Assembly (NCBI GenBank): GCA_040766885.1
Contig: JAXGPP010000003.1
Span: 434,001-498,000 of the forward strand
Direction of reading: 5' to 3'
Source: JAXGPP01 sp040766885
Lineage (GTDB): Bacteria; Planctomycetota; Planctomycetia; Pirellulales; Thermoguttaceae
Length of the DNA stretch: 64,000 bases
Positions 1 through 8,935 of this stretch are shown here, piece by piece; position 1 is the stretch's first letter, and every line of letters starts with the position of its first letter. The notes beneath the pieces are model-generated. The model was not told the DNA's origin and ran no database searches. It worked only from the letters and a program-made list of their open reading frames with translations. The position numbers and the translations under genes are program-made.

Positions 1-638
1 ACGCCGTCGCCGAGTTCAAGCTCCTCGACCTGGACGAGTTTGTTCTCGTTGTTGCGAGGCGCGGGGAACGAAACGAGCGCCACGGGATCGCCCTCTTCCT
101 GCCGCCACTCAACTGCGAGATTGAGCTGGCTGGCAGCCTCGGAGACGCGCTGGAGAACCGAGTCCAGAGGGAGCGGAAGCAACCCGGCGCGCGCTTTTCG
201 AATCCGCAGGGCGATTACATTCGGTTGCGGCACGTAGACGCCGACCGTCAGCGAAAGGACGCTTTTGACTTCGCCACGGTCGAAGCCCGCGGCCAGCGTC
301 AGGGCTTCCGCGGTGATGGCCACGCGCGGATCGCTGATCGACTTCGGCAGCGCCTCGGGATGGTTTCGCTCCAGGTCGACGGCGAGCCAGCCGTTGATCT
401 GAGCGTCGGAGAAGGAGGCCTCCCACTGGCCCTCTTTTTCCAGGTCGCTCGCCAGGGCTGTGGCCCGCTCGAGCAGCTCGTCGCTGGCTTTCTCGGCCTC
501 TTTCCGATCGGCCACCAGCGCCTGCTCATAGAAATCAGGCGCCTTCCGCGACGCCAAATAGAGCAGGCCGATCGCGATCAATCCGATGGCCACCAGACCG
601 GCAACCGGCACCCCCAGGACCAACAGCCACTTTCTCAC
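1..638 (-). CDS. membrane-anchored protein of unknown function (3' end outside window)
   Basis: The reading frame starts at GTG 638-636, with AAGGA about nine bases upstream; a nearby ATG at 646 runs into a stop after three codons, so the GTG start is preferred. It reads on without a stop to the window edge (212 codons). Residues 3-26 form one hydrophobic segment (KWLLVLGVPVAGLVAIGLIA), either a signal anchor or an uncleaved signal peptide. The rest is a soluble, probably periplasmic, region with a charged alpha-helical stretch (residues about 30-65) and then a beta-rich part. It lies 54 bases downstream of tyrS on the same strand and may be cotranscribed. I do not recognise the family. Confidence 0.7.
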   Translation of the reverse strand, partial: MRKWLLVLGVPVAGLVAIGLIAIGLLYLASRKAPDFYEQALVADRKEAEKASDELLERATALASDLEKEGQWEASFSDAQINGWLAVDLERNHPEALPKSISDPRVAITAEALTLAAGFDRGEVKSVLSLTVGVYVPQPNVIALRIRKARAGLLPLPLDSVLQRVSEAASQLNLAVEWRQEEGDPVALVSFPAPRNNENKLVQVEELELGDG

Positions 639-692
639 CGGACCATCCTTGTTGACGTAGGCATCTTGACGGATCCCGGCCAGACCTCCGGG

Positions 693-1979
693 TCAGGCTG
701 GAAACCGAAGCAAGGCGTAGTGCTTCTTCCCGGAGCGAACGACCATCACCGACTCGCTGGCCAGATCCGCAGCAGCCAGAGTCCTTTCTATGCTTTCAAC
801 GCGGCGATTGTTCACGTAGGCCCCGCCCTGGGTGACAATTCGGCGGGCTTCTCCCTTGCTCTTGGCCAGCCCGGACTCGACCAGGGCATCGATAATCGTC
901 AGCCCGTCGGCCAGCCGCTGGCGGGGGAGGTCCTTACTGGGCACGTCGGCGAAGATCTGGGTTAGTTGGGCATCGGAAAGCTCGCCGATTTCCGCTCCGA
1001 AAAATATCTCTGTGGCCCGCTCGGCCGTCGCCAGGCCCGCTTCTCCGTGGACCAGGCGGGTCAATTCCGTCGCCAGCCGCCGCTGGGCCACGCGGCGGCC
1101 GCGATCCGCCTGGTGTTCGCCCATGACGCTCCGGATCTCCGGCTGGGCGAGATCGGTGAAGTATCGCAGACACTTCTCCACGTCGGCGTCGTCGAGGTTG
1201 ATCCAGTACTGGAAGAACTGATAGGGGCTGGTCCGCTCGGCCGAGAGCCAGACGGCCCCCGACTCGGTCTTGCCCATCTTCGTGCCGTCGCTCTTGGTCA
1301 GCAGCGGACAGGTCATGCCGTGGAGCTGCACACCGCGGAGCCGCCGGGCCAGGTCAATACCGGCCGTGATGTTGCCCCATTGGTCGCTGCCGCCCGCCTG
1401 GATCTCGCAGCCGAGGGCCTCGTTGAGATGGACGAAGTCGTAGGCCTGCAGCAGCATGTAGCTGAATTCGGTGTAGCTCAGCCCGGCATCGGTTCGTTCG
1501 AGACGATTCTTGACCGACTCCTTGGTGAGCATCACGTTGACCGGAAAGTGCTTGCCGATATCGCGCAGGAACTCGAGGTAACCGAAGCGGCCCATCCAGT
1601 CGTAGTTGTTGACCAGAATCGCCGCGTTGGGACAGCCTTCGTCGAAGTCGAGAAAACGCCGCATCTGCGGCTCCATCCCGGCAATATTCTGCCGGAGTGC
1701 ATCGACGGAGAGCAGGTTCCGTTCCTCGCTCTTGCCGCTAGGGTCGCCGATCATACCGGTGGCACCGCCCACCAGCGCGATCGGCCGGTGCCCCGCTTGC
1801 TGAAAACGCCGGAGGACCATCATCGCCACGAGATGCCCGACGTGCAGACTGTCGGCCGTAGGGTCGAACCCTACGTAAACCGTGCGGGGCTTTGCCATCA
1901 ACCAGGCCTGGAGATTGGCATCGTCGGTGGTCTGATTGACCAGTCCGCGCCATTGGAGTTCGGCGTAAACGTCGTGCAT
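693..1979 (-). CDS. tyrS: tyrosyl-tRNA synthetase
   Basis: Class I aminoacyl-tRNA synthetase that charges tRNA-Tyr with tyrosine in the cytoplasm. The ATG at 1979 gives 428 residues beginning MHDVYAELQWRGL, the usual bacterial TyrS N-terminus; an in-frame upstream extension has no family resemblance. The HIGH-like motif appears as HVGH (in DPTADSLHVGHL), followed by the tyrosine pocket region (YDWMGRF, YMLLQAYDF, QAGGSDQWGN). The KMSKS loop appears as KMGKT. A C-terminal S4 RNA-binding domain covers roughly the last 65 residues (ALVESGLAKSKGEARRIV). Length and motif order are normal for the family. Confidence 0.96.
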   Translation of the reverse strand: MHDVYAELQWRGLVNQTTDDANLQAWLMAKPRTVYVGFDPTADSLHVGHLVAMMVLRRFQQAGHRPIALVGGATGMIGDPSGKSEERNLLSVDALRQNIAGMEPQMRRFLDFDEGCPNAAILVNNYDWMGRFGYLEFLRDIGKHFPVNVMLTKESVKNRLERTDAGLSYTEFSYMLLQAYDFVHLNEALGCEIQAGGSDQWGNITAGIDLARRLRGVQLHGMTCPLLTKSDGTKMGKTESGAVWLSAERTSPYQFFQYWINLDDADVEKCLRYFTDLAQPEIRSVMGEHQADRGRRVAQRRLATELTRLVHGEAGLATAERATEIFFGAEIGELSDAQLTQIFADVPSKDLPRQRLADGLTIIDALVESGLAKSKGEARRIVTQGGAYVNNRRVESIERTLAAADLASESVMVVRSGKKHYALLRFPA

Positions 1980-2103
1980 TGGTGGTATTCTTGCGATTGC
2001 GTCGGAACAGGCTGTGCAGTTGGGCGTGAGACGGGTTTCGGCAGCCCGTCCGCTGAGATAGGGCGGACTGCCGATCCGCGCTGCGAACTGGGTGCCGGGG
2101 CGT

Positions 2104-2841
2104 TCACCTCCACATGTCGTCATCGGCGAACGGATGAAACGGGCCTTTGAGCTTGGGCTTCGGCAACGCCTTGAGTGCCTGCTCGGCGAAGCGAAGGTCT
2201 TCCCTGGTGGTGATCTTGAGGTTGATCGGCGAGCCGGGAACCACTGTCACCGGGTGGCCGATCCGCTCGACAAGCTGGGCATCGTCGGTGGCAGCGAAAC
2301 CCGCGCGCTTCGCGTAGGCATCGAGCAGCAACTGCCGGCGGAAGACTTGCGGCGTCTGGGCTTCCCACAAGCCGCTTCGCGAGACGGTCTCCTGGATCTT
2401 GTGATCGGCCACCCGTTTCAGCGTTCCGTGAACCGGCGTGGCGAAGATCGCCGCCCCGCTCTGTTCGGCGGCCTGAAAGACCTTGTCGATCCACTCCCCC
2501 ACGATGCACGGCCGCGCGGCGTCATGGACGCAGATGTAATCGGCCTCCGGTTTGACACGGGTCAGGGCGTTCTCGATCGAGTCGGCCCGCTCGGCGCCTC
2601 CTTCGACCACGCCGATGCCCATGATCGCGACATTGGAGGCGAACTTGAAGTTGAAGTACTCGCGATCCTCCTTCGAGATGACCAGCAGCACCTGAACCAC
2701 GTCGTCGCGGTTCAAGAACCGCTCGGCGGAATGGAGCCATACCGCGCGGCCATCGAGGATGGCGAACGGCTTCTTGTAGTTCTGATCCTTGAACCGGCTG
2801 CTTTTGCCAGCGGCGGGCAGGATGACGGCGAATTTGGCCAC
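2104..2841 (-). CDS. ispD: 2-C-methyl-D-erythritol 4-phosphate cytidylyltransferase
   Basis: Third step of the MEP isoprenoid pathway: transfers CMP from CTP to methylerythritol phosphate. 245 residues with a GTG start at 2841 (VAKFAVILPAAGKSSRF). The N-terminal nucleotide-binding loop PAAGKSSRF and the family signature HDAARPCI are both present, as are the terminal TPQVFRRQLLLDAY and DDAQLVE segments typical of IspD. It lies upstream of tyrS on the same strand with a 124-base gap. Length is normal. A planctomycete using the MEP route is expected to carry this gene. Confidence 0.94.
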   Translation of the reverse strand: MAKFAVILPAAGKSSRFKDQNYKKPFAILDGRAVWLHSAERFLNRDDVVQVLLVISKEDREYFNFKFASNVAIMGIGVVEGGAERADSIENALTRVKPEADYICVHDAARPCIVGEWIDKVFQAAEQSGAAIFATPVHGTLKRVADHKIQETVSRSGLWEAQTPQVFRRQLLLDAYAKRAGFAATDDAQLVERIGHPVTVVPGSPINLKITTREDLRFAEQALKALPKPKLKGPFHPFADDDMWR

Positions 2842-3121
2842 GGGCTTCGAGTCTCACTTACGAGGAAATGAGGGCCAGTCTAGTGAATCCGGCGTCCCGA
2901 CCGAAAAGGTGACAGCGCAAGAAGAACCCATCACGGAAACCGAGAGCCCTTCTTTCGAGGGAGAAAGTTGGTCCCGGATGCCCCATTGTCTGCTTTCCGC
3001 AGTATGCGTCAAGCGCAACCCGCCAGGGCCCGGTCGCCGCGCAACACCTATCTTGCGGGCGCAGGGACGGAACGCGACTATCAGTCCGATTTGCCGAGGC
3101 CAGGGGCGCTGAAGGCCCGTG

Positions 3122-4432
3122 CTACGAGTAGAATCCCGCGCCGCGGCGGGCCATCGCGAGCAGTAGCGGCGTGGGGTGGAAGCGGTCGCCAAGAGGGGCA
3201 AGCGACGCCAGCCGCCGGGTGACATCACCCGCACCCAACTGGCTGGCCCAGTAAAGCAGACCGCCTCGTGCGGCCGGAAAGCCCAGGCCGAACAGGACGG
3301 CCAAGTCGATCGCCCGCGGATCCGAGACCTTTCCTTCTTCCAGAAGCCGACTGGCCTCGATCACCATCGGCAATAGCAGGCGGTCGACGATTTCCGCAGC
3401 AGAAAACTCCCGATCGCAGCGCCGCCACGTGGCCACAAGCTGCACGACATCGGGATCCTCCTCACCCGGACCTTCCCACGACGTCTGGCTCGGATAGGCG
3501 AAAAAGCCGGCGCCCGTCTTTCGGCCCAGGCGGCCTTTCTTGATCAGCATGACCAGCAGGGGCGAGGCGACCACGCGTTGGGGAAACGCCTCCCATAACA
3601 CGCGACCGGCGCGGAAGGTCGTGTCGAGCCCGATCTCATCGATGACTCGCAACGGCCCCATCGCCATGCCGAAACCGGTGGCCGCGGTTTCAATCGCGCC
3701 GATCGACGCCCCATCGAGCAGCATCTCCAGGGCTTCATTCAAATACGGCACGAGCAGGCGATTGACGAGAAACCCCGGTCCGTCCTCGACAACGATCGGC
3801 ATCTTCTCAATCGCCCGGACATAGCCGGCGGCGGTGGCGAGTGCCGCTTCGCGCGTTGCATGACCGCGAATGATCTCGACGAGCGAACGGTCGCGAACCG
3901 GGTGAAAGAAGTGAATTCCGCAGAAGCGATCGGCACACGGCAGGTCGGCCGCCAGGCGGCGGATCGGGATCGTCGAGGTGTTCGAGGCTAGCAGGGCGCC
4001 CGGCTGAATGTGCGGCAGGAGATCGAGGTACAGCCTTCGCTTGGCCTCCAGATCCTCAACGACCGACTCGATGATCAGCCCGCACGAAGCCAGCCGCGCG
4101 AGGTCGCTCGTCACGGTCACCAGGCGGTCGACTTCTTGCGCGGGCGCGGGCATGCCTGACGATGCTTGGTGAGCCAGTTCGGCCGCAATCCGTCCCGGCG
4201 CGGCGTCGAGTGCGGCCGGCTGCACGTCGCAGAGCGTGACGGGAATGCCCGCTTTGAGGTTGGCGGCGGCGATCGCTGTGCCCATCAGGCCGGCGCCGAT
4301 GATGCCGACCGAAAGCACGGGGTGCGGCGTGGCCGCCGATCCGCCTGTCAAGCGGTTCCAACGGACGACCTCCTCGACATGAAGCCGGGCGAGACGGAGG
4401 TCGGCAGGTTGCGGATCAGACGTGTCGTCCAT
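3122..4432 (-). CDS. 3-hydroxyacyl-CoA dehydrogenase, NAD-binding
   Basis: Oxidises L-3-hydroxyacyl-CoA to 3-ketoacyl-CoA with NAD, as in beta-oxidation. The Rossmann loop GAGLMG lies near residue 48. The catalytic segment GIHFFHPV contains the active-site histidine, and the following ENMPIVVE-like stretch reads EKMPIVVEDGPGFLVNRLL, as in HCDH proteins. Two C-terminal HCDH-type helical modules follow; the last contains the RGGLLYWASQLGA segment seen in FadB/FadJ C-termini. No enoyl-CoA hydratase domain is present, so this is the dehydrogenase part alone (about 436 residues). ATG 4432 is used; GTG 4438 is an alternative. Physiological substrate is not evident from context. Confidence 0.88.
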   Translation of the reverse strand: MDDTSDPQPADLRLARLHVEEVVRWNRLTGGSAATPHPVLSVGIIGAGLMGTAIAAANLKAGIPVTLCDVQPAALDAAPGRIAAELAHQASSGMPAPAQEVDRLVTVTSDLARLASCGLIIESVVEDLEAKRRLYLDLLPHIQPGALLASNTSTIPIRRLAADLPCADRFCGIHFFHPVRDRSLVEIIRGHATREAALATAAGYVRAIEKMPIVVEDGPGFLVNRLLVPYLNEALEMLLDGASIGAIETAATGFGMAMGPLRVIDEIGLDTTFRAGRVLWEAFPQRVVASPLLVMLIKKGRLGRKTGAGFFAYPSQTSWEGPGEEDPDVVQLVATWRRCDREFSAAEIVDRLLLPMVIEASRLLEEGKVSDPRAIDLAVLFGLGFPAARGGLLYWASQLGAGDVTRRLASLAPLGDRFHPTPLLLAMARRGAGFYS

Positions 4433-4503
4433 GGACACGATCTATACCACACATCGCCCGGCGCCGGCCAGAGCAACGGCTGTGCGCCCAGACACTTGGC
4501 CGC

Positions 4504-4923
4504 TCACATCCGCCCCTCGATCAGGTACTGGCCATTGATCTCGTCGACCTGTTCGTTGAGCGACAGAAGGTCGTAGATGAAGCCCAGTCCGAACAGGCTG
4601 AACGTCAGCAGCCAGATGAGCCCGGTGATCCATTTGCCCATGTAGAAGCGATGCAGGCCGGTGATGCCGGTAAGCGGAATGAGCAGAAGGATCCAGGCGA
4701 TCGAGTAGTTCAGCGGGCCGGTGCGGTAGCGGCGGTTGCACTCCTGATCCATGACCGGGATCAGGAAAAAGTCGACGATCCAGCCGACGAACAACAGCCC
4801 GAGCGTCAGTGCCCAGATGATGCCCGTGATCTGCCGGCCGTAGTAGAAGCGGTGCAGGCCAAAGAAGCCGAAGGCCCACAGGATGTAGCCGACAATGATG
4901 GAATGGGTGTTGGCGCCGTTCAT
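4504..4923 (-). CDS. TM2 domain membrane protein (two TM2 modules)
   Basis: 139 residues with two tandem TM2-type hairpins. Each has a hydrophobic helix, a GLHRFYxG turn (GLHRFYYGRQITG at about residue 21 and GLHRFYMGKWITG at about 88), and a second helix. The membrane-bound pair predicts four transmembrane segments. TM2 proteins are common small membrane proteins of uncertain role. The gene is divergent from the zinc-ribbon gene starting at 5209 and lies 71 bases downstream of the hydroxyacyl-CoA dehydrogenase start, on the same strand. Confidence 0.85.
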   Translation of the reverse strand: MNGANTHSIIVGYILWAFGFFGLHRFYYGRQITGIIWALTLGLLFVGWIVDFFLIPVMDQECNRRYRTGPLNYSIAWILLLIPLTGITGLHRFYMGKWITGLIWLLTFSLFGLGFIYDLLSLNEQVDEINGQYLIEGRM

Positions 4924-5208
4924 GGTTTCTTACTGCTATTCGTTGCTGAAGCCGCAATATTGATCCTATTGGTGTTCACATTGCACGCGGACACCTGGGC
5001 GGCGGTTCGCCGTGACTTCCGGCTCCGGTATGGGGTTGTCTCGTTCCTTTTCGCTGCAAAGGGATAGCGAACGAGTCATCGCAATCGCCGCCTTTGGGGA
5101 TGCGTCAGGACCAGCTTGCGGGGGAGTGCGACAGCACCTATAGTGGACTCGTTGAAGCCGGGTGCTCATCCGGCGCGTCGCTTGGTCTTATTGCTTGGGA
5201 GCGCGGCC

Positions 5209-6231
5209 ATGCCGATCGCTGTCAATTGTTCGCAGTGCGGCCGGAGCTATCAACTGCGGGATGAACTGGCGGGCAAGAAAGCCAAGTGCAAATGCGGCGG
5301 CACGATCCTGATCCCGGCAGCCCCTGCGGCTCCACTTGCGCCGATGGCCGATCCGGATCCGCTTTCCTCGCTGCTCGACGAGTCGCTGCCGCCGCTTGAT
5401 GCGGCCGCGCCGCTCCCGAGTGTTGCGGCCAGTTACCAGGCGGCGTCGCCCGCGCCGGCGCCCTTGCGATCAAGGCGCTCGCGCATGAACCCGCTTTTGC
5501 TCGGCGGTTTGATTGGGGGCGGCGCGGCCGTGGTGCTTATCGTGGGCCTGGTGATTGCTCTTTCCGGCGGCGGCGAGGAGCCGCAGCCCGCGGTTTCCGC
5601 GCCGACGGAAGTCCCGCCCGCCACGCCATCGGGCTACGCCACACCCGAAGAGGTCTTTGCCGCGTACCAGAAAGCCACGGCCGCCAAGGACTGGGCCGGG
5701 CAACTGCGAGTCCTCACCGCGGAATCCCAGGAAATGACCGTGGGGGCCATGGCTTTGGCGGCCGCCATGCTGTCGGCAATGAGGCCCGAGTTGGCCGAAG
5801 TGCTCAAGAAGCAAGGCCTCGATGCCGCGCAGATCCAGTCCGCTTCAGAAGATATCACGCCGTCCAACATCTCGCAGGTGGCCGGCAAAATGGGCCAACG
5901 GATGCGCGAACTTGGGGCAGGCATCAAGGACAAGGCCGGCTTCTACTCGGCGATCATGCCGGCCATTGAGAAAGCGGGAAAGGAGATGACGGCCCAATTG
6001 CCCGGCAATCTGTCGCAGATGCAGGCTGATGCCGAGCGGGCCCTGGCCGAGGCCAAGCTGGTGGACCTGCAGATTACCGGCGACACCGCACGCGGGGCGA
6101 TGGCGATCGAGTTTATGGGCCGTGAGACAAAAAGTCCGCTGGAGTTCCGTCGCATCGATGGCGGCTGGCTGATTCACCAGTCGGGCCAGATCGCCGGAAA
6201 TCCGCTCTTGCCCCAGGGGATGGGGTCCTGA
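5209..6231 (+). CDS. zinc-ribbon and single-TM protein of unknown function
   Basis: The chosen ATG (5209, with GGGAG upstream) opens directly on an N-terminal zinc ribbon: CSQCG at residues 7-11 and CKCGG near residue 27, resembling MJ0042-type ribbons widespread in planctomycetes. A proline/alanine-rich linker follows, then one transmembrane helix (about residues 98-122), then an extracytoplasmic domain of about 200 residues rich in alanine and charged helix. The last 40 residues (SPLEFRRIDGGWLIHQSGQI) look like the end of a DUF4878/NTF2-type lipoprotein fold, which is an inference from pattern only. The function is unknown. Confidence 0.8.
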   Translation: MPIAVNCSQCGRSYQLRDELAGKKAKCKCGGTILIPAAPAAPLAPMADPDPLSSLLDESLPPLDAAAPLPSVAASYQAASPAPAPLRSRRSRMNPLLLGGLIGGGAAVVLIVGLVIALSGGGEEPQPAVSAPTEVPPATPSGYATPEEVFAAYQKATAAKDWAGQLRVLTAESQEMTVGAMALAAAMLSAMRPELAEVLKKQGLDAAQIQSASEDITPSNISQVAGKMGQRMRELGAGIKDKAGFYSAIMPAIEKAGKEMTAQLPGNLSQMQADAERALAEAKLVDLQITGDTARGAMAIEFMGRETKSPLEFRRIDGGWLIHQSGQIAGNPLLPQGMGS

Positions 6232-6368
6232 AGATGCGTCGTCGGTTGTTTATGTCACCGGCCCTGGTTATCATCCGGGCAGGTCGGCGACCGAGGGGCG
6301 CCGCGATACCACCGGCCGGAATTCAACTCGCCAGGCTCTGCCGGCGCCACTGCTGAAGGAGGAACTGC

Positions 6369-7622
6369 ATGACCCGCCGTGTTTCTCGCCGTGACTTGCT
6401 CAAGAGTTCCATCGCGGCCGCCGCCGCCCCCTATGTCATCACCTCAACCGCGCTAGGCAATGCCCAGACGCCGCCAGCCAGCGAGCGCGTGACCCTGGCC
6501 CACATCGGCGTTGGGAACCGCGGCCGTGATCTGATGCGCGGCTTCATGAATTGCCAGGGAGCGCAGTCGGTAGCTGTGGCCGACGCGTACAAGGATCGCC
6601 GCGATGCCTGTGCGCGGATGATCAACGGCAAGGGTTACGCCGATTTCCGCGAGATCCTGGCGCGCGACGATATCGACGCGGTGATCGTCGCCACGCCGGA
6701 CCACTGGCACGTGCCGATCGCCGTCATGGCCGCCCGGGCGAAGAAAGACGCCTACGTCGAGAAACCCCTCGGCCTGAGCGTCGAGCAGAATCTCATCTGC
6801 CGCAAGGTCTTTCAAGAGAACAGCCGCATTTTCCAGTACGGCACTCAGCAGCGCAGCATGAACCACTGCTGGCTCGGCTGCGAACTGGTCCGCAGCGGCA
6901 AGATCGGCAAAGTCGAGCGGATTGAGGTCATCGCGCCGGACGGCGGAGCCGGTGGTTCGACGCAGGAAGTGCCGGTGCCGCCGAATCTTGATTACGACAT
7001 GTGGGTCGGTCCGGCGCCGGTGGCGCCCTACACGGCGGATCGCTGCAATCCACCCGGCACGTACTGGATCTACGACTACTCGATCGGCTATCTGGGCGGC
7101 TGGGGTGCCCATCCCCTGGATATCATGGTCTGGGGAAGCGACGCCGATCTTGCAGGCCCGATGAGCTTTTCGGGCACCGGTAAGATCCCCGACGAAGGGC
7201 TCTACAACACGGTCTACAACTGGGACATGACGGTCGAGATGAGCGATGGCGTGGTGATGACGCTCAAGCCGGGCGGCGACTCGACGAAGTTCATCGGCTC
7301 CGACGGCTGGGTTGATGTCCGCCGCGGCGGCCTGGACGCCGAGCCCAAGTCGCTCCTCGAAACGAAGATCGACCCGGCCGCGGCGAAACTTGTCCTCAGC
7401 CCGCGGCACGATCAGAACTTCGTCGACGCGGTGAGAACCCGCAAGCTGGCGGTGAGCACGCTCGAAGACGCGGTGCGGTCCGATATCATCAGCCACATGT
7501 GTGACATCGCCGTCCGCACCGGGCGCAAGATCACCTGGGATCCGAAGAAGGAGGAGATCGTCAACGATCTGGAAGCCGCGAAGATGCTCCACCGCGACAT
7601 GCGATCGCCGTGGACGATCTGA
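6369..7622 (+). CDS. Gfo/Idh/MocA family oxidoreductase, Tat-exported
   Basis: NAD(P)-dependent sugar or polyol oxidoreductase family member of 417 residues. The N-terminus has a twin-arginine signal (SRRDLLKSSIAAAAAP, residues 6-21) for export of a folded, cofactor-bound protein. The Rossmann region is AHIGVGNRGRDLMRGF, followed by the family motif EKPLGLS near residue 138. The C-terminal domain has a conserved GGWGAHPLDIMVWG stretch. An ATG at 6369 is preceded by GAAGGAGG. It is the first gene of a plus-strand run (6369-13932) with a second family member and secreted enzymes, suggesting sugar-derivative breakdown; the substrate cannot be told from sequence. Confidence 0.9.
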   Translation: MTRRVSRRDLLKSSIAAAAAPYVITSTALGNAQTPPASERVTLAHIGVGNRGRDLMRGFMNCQGAQSVAVADAYKDRRDACARMINGKGYADFREILARDDIDAVIVATPDHWHVPIAVMAARAKKDAYVEKPLGLSVEQNLICRKVFQENSRIFQYGTQQRSMNHCWLGCELVRSGKIGKVERIEVIAPDGGAGGSTQEVPVPPNLDYDMWVGPAPVAPYTADRCNPPGTYWIYDYSIGYLGGWGAHPLDIMVWGSDADLAGPMSFSGTGKIPDEGLYNTVYNWDMTVEMSDGVVMTLKPGGDSTKFIGSDGWVDVRRGGLDAEPKSLLETKIDPAAAKLVLSPRHDQNFVDAVRTRKLAVSTLEDAVRSDIISHMCDIAVRTGRKITWDPKKEEIVNDLEAAKMLHRDMRSPWTI

Positions 7623-7686
7623 GCCAAAGCTGCGTGCCTTGCAGAGCTTGAGGTTAGCGAAATCATAAGAAATGGAGGACGAACCG

Positions 7687-8856
7687 ATGTTTGGCAGCCC
7701 GATCTATCGCCGCGAGTTCCTTGAGAGACTTGGCATCGGTTCGGTGGGGGCGATGGTCGCCGGCGGCCTGGCGGCGCGGAGCCTGGCGGCCGAGGTCGCC
7801 GCCACGGCAGAATGGAAGCCGGTTTCGGACCGCAAGGTCCGCGTCGGCATCGTCGGTTACGGCGTTTGTCGCTTCGGCGCGGCGTTCGGGTTTCAGGATC
7901 ATCCCAACGTGGAAATCGTGGCGGTCAGCGATCTGATTGCCGACCGCCGCGCCGGGCTGATGCAGGCCTGCCGCTGCGAGAAGTCGTACGAGTCGCTGGA
8001 GGTGCTGGTGAAAGATCCGGCGATCGAAGCGGTGTTCGTCGCCACCGACGCGCCGAGCCACGCGCGGCACTGTATCGAGGTCCTGAAGCACGGAAAGCAC
8101 GTGATGACCGCCGTACCCGCGGTGTGGGGGTCGCTCGAAGACGCCGCGAAGCTTGTCGAGGCGGTCAAGTCGAGCGGACTGAAGTACATGATGGCCGAGA
8201 CGAGTTGGTATCACGATGCCTGCCATGCGATGCGCGAGATCTACCGGGCCGGCGGTTTCGGCCGGGTGGTGTACTCTGAAGGCGAGTACTACCACTACCT
8301 CGATCAGCCGATTGACTCGTTCAACAATTGGCGGATCGGCTCGCCCCCGCTGTGGTATCCCACGCACTCCACCGCCTACTATATTGGCGTCACCGGCAAG
8401 CGCTACACGGCCGTGTCGGGCACGGGTTTCCGCAGCGGCCGGCTTGGCTATGGTCCCGACAACCAGTACAAGAACCCGCTTAGCGACGAGATCGCCCTCT
8501 TCCAGACCAGCGAAGGGGGCTCGTCGCGGATGTCGATGTGCACCTCGGTCTACGGGCTGGTGGAGGAGACAGGCCGCATTTTCGGCGAGCGCGGCTGGAT
8601 GGAAGGACTCGAGTACCGCGGCACTTTGAAAGAACTGCCCGACCTGGCCCGGCCAGCCCTGCCACCGAGCGTGGCACCGGGTGGGCATGGTGGATCGCAC
8701 GGACAGCTTTCCAACGAGTTTGTCACGGCCGTCCTCGAGGATCGCCAGCCGGCGGTGAACGTCTTCGAGGCCCTGGCGATGACCGTGCCCGGCATCGTGG
8801 CCCACGCGTCGGCCCTCAAGGACGGCGAGACGCTCAAGATTCCGCAGTTTGACTGA
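7687..8856 (+). CDS. Gfo/Idh/MocA-like protein lacking the EKP motif
   Basis: The start at ATG 7687 is chosen over ATG 7672 because GGAGG lies eight bases upstream of it. The N-terminus has a Tat-like signal (YRREFLERLGIGSVGAMVAG). The Rossmann fold is recognisable (VGIVGYGVCRFGAAFGF), as are helix and strand patterns of the family, including FVATDAPSHARHCIEVLKHG. Where relatives carry EKP, this protein reads KHVMTAVPAVWG, so the conserved lysine is missing. The product may bind a dinucleotide without the usual catalysis, or catalyse something different. It sits 64 bases downstream of its paralogue and is probably cotranscribed. Confidence 0.85.
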   Translation: MFGSPIYRREFLERLGIGSVGAMVAGGLAARSLAAEVAATAEWKPVSDRKVRVGIVGYGVCRFGAAFGFQDHPNVEIVAVSDLIADRRAGLMQACRCEKSYESLEVLVKDPAIEAVFVATDAPSHARHCIEVLKHGKHVMTAVPAVWGSLEDAAKLVEAVKSSGLKYMMAETSWYHDACHAMREIYRAGGFGRVVYSEGEYYHYLDQPIDSFNNWRIGSPPLWYPTHSTAYYIGVTGKRYTAVSGTGFRSGRLGYGPDNQYKNPLSDEIALFQTSEGGSSRMSMCTSVYGLVEETGRIFGERGWMEGLEYRGTLKELPDLARPALPPSVAPGGHGGSHGQLSNEFVTAVLEDRQPAVNVFEALAMTVPGIVAHASALKDGETLKIPQFD

Positions 8857-8935
8857 ATCACTGTGGTGCAGGCGTCTCGCCTGCCGACAGTGCAGCCGAG
8901 ATGGCCGCACCACAAACGGTTGTGCTGGAACCTTT

